Shown here: positions 54,373 to 61,514 of the stretch, one piece after another | Layout: each line of letters starts with the position of its first letter | How positions within the stretch are numbered: the first letter of the stretch is position 1 | NCBI RefSeq assembly: GCF_015070855.1 | Contig: NZ_JADDIX010000099.1 | Location: 81,047 to 145,046 of the forward strand | Direction: 5' to 3' | From: Pseudomonas lopnurensis | GTDB taxonomy: Bacteria; Pseudomonadota; Gammaproteobacteria; Pseudomonadales; Pseudomonadaceae | DNA: 64,000 bases | The notes under the pieces: generated by a model | What the model was told of the DNA's origin: nothing | What the model saw: only the letters and a program-made list of their open reading frames with translations | Database searches by the model: none | Translations under genes and position numbers: made by a program

Positions 54373-55917
54373 TCATTTTTCGCGGGTCCTTACGTCTCGT
54401 TCTTCGAATGCGTCGCGCACGGCTTCCACGACACGTTCCGCCCGGTGAGCATCGTCCAGTTGCGGATACGCTTTCTTCAACTTGCCGGATACCTGCCAGC
54501 CGTTTTCCTTGAGGGAACGAATGATGCGGTTCGCGTCCTGATCCGGCATTTCCAGCACTTCTTTGAGTCGCTCCTGGGCGCGTTGGAAAATGACCAGCAC
54601 GCGGGCCTCATCGGCCATCTCGGTACGGACCGTATGCGCCACGACCTGGGCCGTGTACAGGACATGTTCGGTCAGATCGGGATAGCGCCATGCGAATTGC
54701 GCGTCGTCGTAGTCATCGAAGGCCAGGTTGCTCGGGGTGCCGTCCTCGTAGACGACGAGTTCGCTAAACCGATAGGACGCTGCGTAACGTTGCATGAAGG
54801 GCCGCGAAAATACCTCCAGCGTGCGATCGTAGCGCGCCCGGAAATCGATCGAACTGGTGATGGTGGCCGACACCGGCAGGATCACACCGTCAGGCACCGC
54901 CTTATCGCGGATCAGGGTGTCGTTGATCAGGAAGCGATGGATCCGACCGTTGCCGTCCCGCATGGGGTGGATATACACAAAGGCGAAAGCGATTGCTGCT
55001 GCCCGAGCCAGCGGCTCGGCGCCCCGGGTTGCCAGCTCGAATGCTTTCAGGCCATCGAGCAGCTGCGGTAGCGCCTCGGATGGCGGCGCAATATAGTGCA
55101 CGATGTCCTCGCGCATGGTCGCCTGTCCGACGAAGACTGGCGAGCGCCGCAGGCCCAGTCCGAAGGCATCATGCCCCAGAATACCGGCTTGCAGCATGTG
55201 CAGGCTGTCGTTGCTCGACGGATTCTCGATATGGCCGCAGTACTTGGCGATCACATGGGCAAACCGCTGAATCCTGTCGGCCTGGTCCGCCTCTTTCTCG
55301 ATAAGAAAGCTCGCACGCGACTCCTTGAACGTCAGCCAACTGGCCATGCGCATCAGGATGTCGGCGCCAAAGGTCTGGTTCAGCTCGCGCAGTGCCGCGT
55401 CCAGGTCAAATTGCAATGCTTCCTGTACGGCTTCGGTACGGCGGATCAGGGGGGAGAATGCCGGCACGCCGGGAAGATTATTGTTGATGCGCCAGCGCCG
55501 TATCCGCAGTGGCTCGACACGGGTCAGGTACTGCTGCGATGAGACGGCATCGACATAGCCGCCATTGCTGACATCCGGCACATCCAGACGCCGCCCGGTC
55601 AGCCACTCGTAGAGGAATCCGGTGCGACGGGCATATTGCCCAAAGGGCGCTTGCCGGCACCAGGCTTCGATCGGCTCCGGGCCGACAACCGCAAACAGCC
55701 GGGCGAAAAACTCGAGGTGAATGTCTTCGTACTTGAGCCCAAACTCGAAATGCCCCGCGAAGTCGTCCGCCGGCTGGTAGCTGGCGGGATACTTGTTCTG
55801 GACATGTCCGTTGCTCTCGCGGCTCCTTCGTGTCGTGCCGATCACCGACTCGACGCGCAGAGGTTGTGCAAGCGCGATACCGTAGCGATCGGCGAGTGCC
55901 TTGAAACCTGCTTGCAT
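54373..55917 (-). CDS. Fic-domain protein (probable AMPylase) inserted between mexT and mexE
   Basis: A 514-residue protein with a complete Fic motif HPMRDGNGR (H317-R325), so transfer of AMP or another nucleotide moiety to a protein hydroxyl is likely. An N-terminal stretch ASFLIEKE (about 202-209) looks like a class II inhibitory helix ([ST]xxxE[GN]) with E207 but lysine instead of Gly/Asn. The C-terminal 120 residues are helical, possibly a DNA-binding tail. ATG 55917 has AGGGGA seven bases upstream. No antitoxin gene is adjacent. It separates mexT from mexE and is preceded by a direct-repeat array, suggesting acquisition by transfer. Confidence 0.85.
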   Translation of the reverse strand: MQAGFKALADRYGIALAQPLRVESVIGTTRRSRESNGHVQNKYPASYQPADDFAGHFEFGLKYEDIHLEFFARLFAVVGPEPIEAWCRQAPFGQYARRTGFLYEWLTGRRLDVPDVSNGGYVDAVSSQQYLTRVEPLRIRRWRINNNLPGVPAFSPLIRRTEAVQEALQFDLDAALRELNQTFGADILMRMASWLTFKESRASFLIEKEADQADRIQRFAHVIAKYCGHIENPSSNDSLHMLQAGILGHDAFGLGLRRSPVFVGQATMREDIVHYIAPPSEALPQLLDGLKAFELATRGAEPLARAAAIAFAFVYIHPMRDGNGRIHRFLINDTLIRDKAVPDGVILPVSATITSSIDFRARYDRTLEVFSRPFMQRYAASYRFSELVVYEDGTPSNLAFDDYDDAQFAWRYPDLTEHVLYTAQVVAHTVRTEMADEARVLVIFQRAQERLKEVLEMPDQDANRIIRSLKENGWQVSGKLKKAYPQLDDAHRAERVVEAVRDAFEERDVRTREK

Positions 55918-55938
55918 TGTCGAATCCCCTAACGAGAG

Positions 55939-56055
55939 CCGAAAAATGATAACCAAAAGGGGATGGTGCGCGAAAACAATAATCCGATAAGCGCGAAAAC
56001 GCTAACGTTCACGCAAATTTGCTAACGGGCCAGCTGCTGTCGCCGAAAACGATAA
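55939..56055. repeat. Four direct repeats upstream of the Fic gene
   Basis: [CG]CGAAAACnaTAA-type repeats lie at 55939-55952, 55970-55982, 55993-56005 and 56043-56055 (on the minus strand TTATCGTTTTCGG-like), all in one orientation, spaced 31, 23 and 50 bases. The first is 22 bases before the Fic start codon. They could be operators for autoregulation or remnants of an element. The rest of 56056-56285 has no recognisable gene; a weak coding-like stretch near 56097-56160 could be a gene remnant. Confidence 0.7.
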
Positions 56056-56285
56056 AGGCTGGGACTCCGGTGGGCACTTGCCCTGGAGCCAATGTCATGG
56101 AAGCTCACGCCTTGGTGGCACTTGAAGCGCTGGGTCTGCAACTGCCGAGCAGGGTGTCCAAGGTTGGGCCTATGCCCTGTAGGTACGCGTTAGGTACGTG
56201 TCACCAAGTCCGGAGTGACATGGCGCAACAGCGCCTCGACGGGAGCAAGCGTATAGGGCTGTGCTCGCCTTGCCGCCCAAAGTCG

Positions 56286-57203
56286 TCAAAGGCTGTCCGG
56301 GTCGCCGACGAACATCTGGATGCGCGAGCGCAGCCAGCGCTCGGCGGGATCGTTGTCCTGGGCGCCGCGCCAGGCCATCGAGAGTTCGAAGTCCTGGCTG
56401 GTCTCGAACGGCAGCGGCTCGGCGCGCACGCCGCCGTTGGCGGCGAGGGCGGCGGCCGCGTAGTCGGGCACCGTGGCGATGATGTCGGTACCGGCGAGCA
56501 GGGCGGCCAGGCCGTTGAACTGCGGCACCGCCAGCACCACCTTGCGCTTGCAGCCGTGCAGCGCCAGTTCCTCGTCGATGTAGCCGTTGAGGTCGCCGGC
56601 GAAGGAGACCATCGCATGCGGCCGGGCGCAGTAGTCCTCCATGCTCAGCCGGCCGGGAATGGAATCGGCGCGCAGCAGCATCGGCTTCGGACGGCGCAAC
56701 ACCTTGCGCTTGGCATTGGCCGGCAGCTCCTCGGTATAGCAGACGCCCACGGAAATCTCGCCCGAGGCCAGCAACCCCGGCATCAGCAGGTAGTTGGCGC
56801 GGCGCACCACCAGCACCACGTCCGGCGCTTCGGCGCGCAGGCGGCGCAGCAGCGGTGGCAGCAGGGCGAATTCCACTTCATCGGTCAGGCCGATGCGAAA
56901 CACCTGCGTGCTGGTCGCCGGATCGAACGTCGAGGCGCGGCTGACCGCCGTGGAGATCGAGTCGAGCGCCGGCGACAGCAGCTGCGCGATTTCCTGCGCG
57001 CGGGCGGTGGGCTCCATGCTGCGCCCGGTGCGCACGAACAGCGGGTCGTCGAACAGCGTGCGCAACCGCGCCAGGGCGGCGCTGATCGCCGGCTGGCCGA
57101 GGAACAGCTTTTCCGCGGCGCGGGTGACGCTGCGCTCGTGCATGAGCGTTTCGAAGACGATCAGCAGATTGAGGTCGACACGGCGAAGGTCGTTGCGATT
57201 CAT
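56286..57203 (-). CDS. mexT: LysR-family regulator MexT
   Basis: A 305-residue LysR activator. Winged helix-turn-helix at residues 6-65 (LNLLIVFETLMHERSVTRAAEKL) and an effector domain to the end MFVGDPDSL match P. aeruginosa MexT closely. MexT activates mexEF-oprN and mexS. The reading frame is intact, with no sign of the small insertions that inactivate mexT in some laboratory strains. Start MNRNDLRRVDLN is the conserved one. It is divergent from mexS but, unusually, is followed by a Fic gene instead of directly by mexE. Confidence 0.95.
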   Translation of the reverse strand: MNRNDLRRVDLNLLIVFETLMHERSVTRAAEKLFLGQPAISAALARLRTLFDDPLFVRTGRSMEPTARAQEIAQLLSPALDSISTAVSRASTFDPATSTQVFRIGLTDEVEFALLPPLLRRLRAEAPDVVLVVRRANYLLMPGLLASGEISVGVCYTEELPANAKRKVLRRPKPMLLRADSIPGRLSMEDYCARPHAMVSFAGDLNGYIDEELALHGCKRKVVLAVPQFNGLAALLAGTDIIATVPDYAAAALAANGGVRAEPLPFETSQDFELSMAWRGAQDNDPAERWLRSRIQMFVGDPDSL

Positions 57204-57360
57204 GCCTGGTTCACTTCGGGCCTGCGGCCGGGCGGAAGAACGGCCGGCTCTGGAAGGTGGTCTGCATTCTAGACAGCTTCGCCTGCCGGCGGCATGCCCA
57301 ATCCCGCTTTCGAAATACACAAACCTGCAATGCGCCCGGCGCGGATACATACGGGTGCCC

Positions 57361-57384
57361 ATCATTCCCGTGCATGGCAACTAT
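57361..57384 (+). promoter_or_regulatory. Candidate MexT box between mexT and mexS
   Basis: ATCA-N5-GTGCAT-N4-ACTAT matches the reported MexT consensus ATCA-N5-GTCGAT-N4-ACYAT in spacing and all but two positions. It lies 84 bases before mexS, consistent with MexT control of mexS and autoregulation. Confidence 0.65.
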
Positions 57385-57467
57385 CGACCGGAATCCGCGC
57401 TGCTGGCTGGAGTTGTGACGATACTGACGATAGAGTCCATTTCACAGTAGTAAGGCGAGGAGTCGCC

Positions 57468-58484
57468 ATGTCCCGCATCATCCGTTTTCACCAGTTCGGC
57501 CCGGCCGACGTGTTGCGCTATGAAGAACGCACGATACCCGTTCCCGGGCCCGGTGAGGTGCTCATCGGCGTACGCGCCATCGGCGTCAGCTGGAACGACG
57601 TGCTCTGGCGACAGGACCTGGCGCCGCGCCACGCGCGCTTGCCGGCAGGTCTCGGCAGCGAGGTGGCCGGCGAGGTGCTGGCGGTGGGCGAGGGCGTGCA
57701 GGGCTTCGGCGTCGGCGACCGGGTGGCAGGCTTCCCGGCGCACGACCTGAACCAGTATCCGCTGTATGCCGAGCATGCCCTGCTGCCGCAACAGGCCCTG
57801 GTGCACTACCCCGATACGCTCGGCGCCAGCGAGGCGGCGATCCACTACACGCCGATGCTGGTGAGCTATTTCGCCCTGGTCGAGCTGGCGCAGCTGGAAC
57901 CCGGCCAGTACGTGCTGGTCAACCAGGCGGCGCACTGTACCGGTCCGGCGGCGGTGCAACTGACCCGGGCGCTGGGCGGGCGGGCCATCGCCACCTGCGA
58001 CACCGCGGCCGACCGCGACTACCTGCGCGAACTGGGCGCGGACGCGGTGATCGTCACCGAAGAGGAAGACCTGGTCGGGCGCCTGCAGAAGCTCACCGAC
58101 GGCCGTGGCGTCGAGGTGGTGCTGGATGCCTGCGGCGGTTCGCAGATGAAACTGCTGGGCGACGTGATGGCCCCGCTGGGCAAGCTGATCCTCTACGGCA
58201 TGAACGGCGGCAACGAGACGGCCCTTCCGGTCTGCGCGGCGTTCAAGAAGAACTTCAAGTTCTTCCTGCACTGCCTGTGCGACTTCACCGGCCAGCCGGA
58301 ACTGGGCATCGAGCAGAACCGCGAGGCGGTGGAGCGGGCATTGCAGCACATCAACCAACTGACCGCCGACCGCCTGGTCAAGCCGCAGGTCGATCGCCAG
58401 TTCCGTTTCGAGCAGGCCGTCGAGGCCCACCAGTACGTGGAAAGCGGCGTCCCGCGCGGCCGCGTCGTGCTGACCCTCGATTGA
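57468..58484 (+). CDS. mexS: Zinc-type alcohol dehydrogenase-like oxidoreductase MexS
   Basis: A 338-residue medium-chain (quinone-oxidoreductase-like) dehydrogenase with GroES-like N-domain (PGPGEVLIGVRAIGVSWNDVLWRQ) and a Rossmann domain. It lacks the structural-zinc cysteine cluster of classical ADHs. MexS in P. aeruginosa restrains MexT activity, perhaps by removing an electrophilic inducer; loss of it turns on mexEF-oprN. Position divergent from mexT supports the name. ATG 57468 has GAGGAG upstream. Confidence 0.9.
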   Translation: MSRIIRFHQFGPADVLRYEERTIPVPGPGEVLIGVRAIGVSWNDVLWRQDLAPRHARLPAGLGSEVAGEVLAVGEGVQGFGVGDRVAGFPAHDLNQYPLYAEHALLPQQALVHYPDTLGASEAAIHYTPMLVSYFALVELAQLEPGQYVLVNQAAHCTGPAAVQLTRALGGRAIATCDTAADRDYLRELGADAVIVTEEEDLVGRLQKLTDGRGVEVVLDACGGSQMKLLGDVMAPLGKLILYGMNGGNETALPVCAAFKKNFKFFLHCLCDFTGQPELGIEQNREAVERALQHINQLTADRLVKPQVDRQFRFEQAVEAHQYVESGVPRGRVVLTLD

Positions 58485-58592
58485 TCCGGCGAGGGCTCGG
58501 ATCAGGGCCCCTCTCATCGCCCCGTAGAAACTTTTCCGGCGCCCGCCAAGTCCTCCGAAGACAGGTTATTCACCTTGACGGAGGATTTTTGC

Positions 58593-59450
<858 letters not shown>

Positions 59451-59502
59451 CCGATTGCCGGGCCGCACGGCGCCCGGCCCCAACGAACGCTGGAGAACGC
59501 CC

Positions 59503-60453
59503 ATGCCCCGCACGATCTGGAAAGGCGCCGTCAGTTTCGGTCTGGTACATATCCCGGTGGCGCTGGTACCGGCCACCACCCGCCAGGGCATCGATTTCGA
59601 CTGGCTGGACAAGCGCAGCATGGACCGGGTCGGCTACAAGCGCATCAACAAGACCACCGGCGAGGACATCGACAGCGAGAACATCGTCAAGGGCGTCGAG
59701 TACGAGAAGGGCCATTACATCGTGCTCAGCGATGAAGAGATCAAGGCGGCCCACCCCAAGGCGACCCAGACCGTCGACATCGTCGCGTTCGTCGACGCCA
59801 GGGACATTTCCTTTCTCTACATCGACACGCCGTATTACCTGACGCCCGACCGCCGCGGCGAGAAGGTCTACGCGCTGTTGCGCGAAACGCTCATCCAGAC
59901 CGGCAAGGTCGGTATCGCCAATGTCGTGCTGCGCAACAAGCAGCACCTGGCGGTGGTGATGCCGCTGGGCAAGGCGCTGGTGATGAACACGCTGCGCTGG
60001 GCCGACGAGGTACGTGGCGCCGAGTATCTGGAGCTGAAGGAAGAAGCCCTCGATCCGGACCTCGCCGAGCGCGAGCTGGATATGGCCAAGCGTCTGGTCG
60101 AGGACATGACCGAGAAATGGAAGCCGGAGCAGTACAAGGACACCTTCCAGGACCAGATCATGGATCTGGTCGAGAAGAAGGCGCGCGAAGGCAAGCTGGA
60201 AGCGGTCGGCGGACCGGAGGAAGCGCTGGATCGCCGTTCGGCGGACGTCATCGACCTCACCGAGCTGCTCAAGCGCAGCCTGGCGGCCAAGCCGGGCAAG
60301 GCCCGGGCGGCGGGCGAAGAGCAAGCCGACCAGGCCGAAAAGCCCGAAACCAAGGGCAAGACGGCCGGCAAGGCCAAGGCGAGCAAGGCCACCGCTTCGC
60401 GAACGCGCAAGGCGCCTGCGACCGGCAGCAAATCGAGCAAGAAGGCCAGCTGA
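59503..60453 (+). CDS. ku: Non-homologous end-joining protein Ku
   Basis: A 316-residue bacterial Ku that forms a homodimeric ring on double-strand ends and recruits LigD. The start MPRTIWKGAVSFGLVHIPVAL, GVEYEKGHYIVLSDEEI and the bridge-forming core match the family through about residue 255; the last 55 residues are rich in K, A, S and T, the DNA-binding extended tail. ATG 59503 follows GGAGAACG. It is 12 bases from the ligD-type gene. Confidence 0.95.
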   Translation: MPRTIWKGAVSFGLVHIPVALVPATTRQGIDFDWLDKRSMDRVGYKRINKTTGEDIDSENIVKGVEYEKGHYIVLSDEEIKAAHPKATQTVDIVAFVDARDISFLYIDTPYYLTPDRRGEKVYALLRETLIQTGKVGIANVVLRNKQHLAVVMPLGKALVMNTLRWADEVRGAEYLELKEEALDPDLAERELDMAKRLVEDMTEKWKPEQYKDTFQDQIMDLVEKKAREGKLEAVGGPEEALDRRSADVIDLTELLKRSLAAKPGKARAAGEEQADQAEKPETKGKTAGKAKASKATASRTRKAPATGSKSSKKAS

Positions 60454-60465
60454 TCGAGGTTCCCC

Positions 60466-61386
60466 ATGCCAGCACAGCGCAAGAGCGGCAGTCGGCCGCT
60501 GGTGGCCGGCATCGGCATCAGCAACCCGCAGCGGGTGATCGACGCGGCCAGCGGCGCCACCAAGCTGGCGCTCGCCGAGTATTACCTGTCGGTGGCCGGC
60601 TGGCTGGTGCCGCAGCTTGCCGGCCGGCCACTGTCGATCGTCCGTGCGCCCGACGGGGTGGACGGTGAAAGCTTTTTCCAGCGCCATTGTGGCCGGCTGA
60701 AGATGCCGCACATGCGCCTGCTGGACAAGTCGCTCGATCCCGAGCATGCGCGCCTGATGCAGGCGGACGACATCGCCGCGGTGATCGAGGCGGCACAGAT
60801 GGGCAGCGTGGAGTTCCACACCTGGAATGCCCGCAGCGACCGGATCGAGCGGCCGGACCGGGTGATCTTCGATCTCGATCCCGATCCCGCGCTGCCCTGG
60901 TCGAGCATGGTCGAGGCCACCGAGCTGACGCTGCAGCTGCTGGACGCGCTGGGCCTGCAGGCCTTCCTCAAGACCAGCGGCGGACGCGGCATGCATGTGG
61001 TGGTCCCGATCGATCGTCGCCATGACTGGGCGCATGCCCGCCAGTTCGCCCGCGCCCTCACCGAGCGGCTGGCGCGCCAGGCGCCGGCGCTGATCGTCGA
61101 CAAGATGGGGCCGCAGAACCGCGTCGGGCGAATCTTCGTCGACTACCTGCGCAACCAGAAGGGCGCCAGCACGGTGGCGGCCTATTCGGTCCGTGCCCGC
61201 CCGGGGCTGGCCGTCTCGGTGCCGATCGAACGCGACGAGCTGGGACGGATCGAAGGCGCCGCGCAGTGGAACGCCCGCAACCTGCAGCAGCGTCTGGCCG
61301 CGCTGCCGGGCGATCCCTGGGCGCGCTACGGCGCGACCCGCCAGAGCCTCGGCCAGGCGCTGCTCAGGCGTCTGAGCCGAGCCTGA
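60466..61386 (+). CDS. Stand-alone LigD polymerase/primase domain
   Basis: A 306-residue AEP-family polymerase domain of the LigD type (GVDGESFFQRH near residue 64; catalytic aspartates D136 and D138 in VIFDLDPDP; H177 in TSGGRGMH). It lacks the ligase and phosphoesterase domains of full-length LigD (about 840 residues in P. aeruginosa), and no truncation scar is seen: the start MPAQRKSGSRP has a GAGG site. It probably fills gaps at Ku-bound ends; the ligase must be encoded elsewhere. Confidence 0.88.
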   Translation: MPAQRKSGSRPLVAGIGISNPQRVIDAASGATKLALAEYYLSVAGWLVPQLAGRPLSIVRAPDGVDGESFFQRHCGRLKMPHMRLLDKSLDPEHARLMQADDIAAVIEAAQMGSVEFHTWNARSDRIERPDRVIFDLDPDPALPWSSMVEATELTLQLLDALGLQAFLKTSGGRGMHVVVPIDRRHDWAHARQFARALTERLARQAPALIVDKMGPQNRVGRIFVDYLRNQKGASTVAAYSVRARPGLAVSVPIERDELGRIEGAAQWNARNLQQRLAALPGDPWARYGATRQSLGQALLRRLSRA

Positions 61387-61514
61387 TACGAACGCCGCTG
61401 GGGCCTACATCAGCAGCGCTTCGCTCGTTGCCCGTCCGTCACGCCGCAGGAACCCTCGCTACCGCTCAAAGTCGACCTTATCAGTGGGTCGACCATAGAT
61501 GACAGGAGATACCG

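Noticed and set aside
55939-56055. CRISPR-like array
   Set aside because: The repeats are only 13-14 bases, spacers are irregular (10-37 bases), and there are no cas genes.
56019-57272. Plus-strand open frame antisense to mexT with upstream part in the intergenic gap
   Set aside because: Most of it is a mexT shadow; the first 80 codons have no recognisable family, though a gene remnant cannot be excluded.
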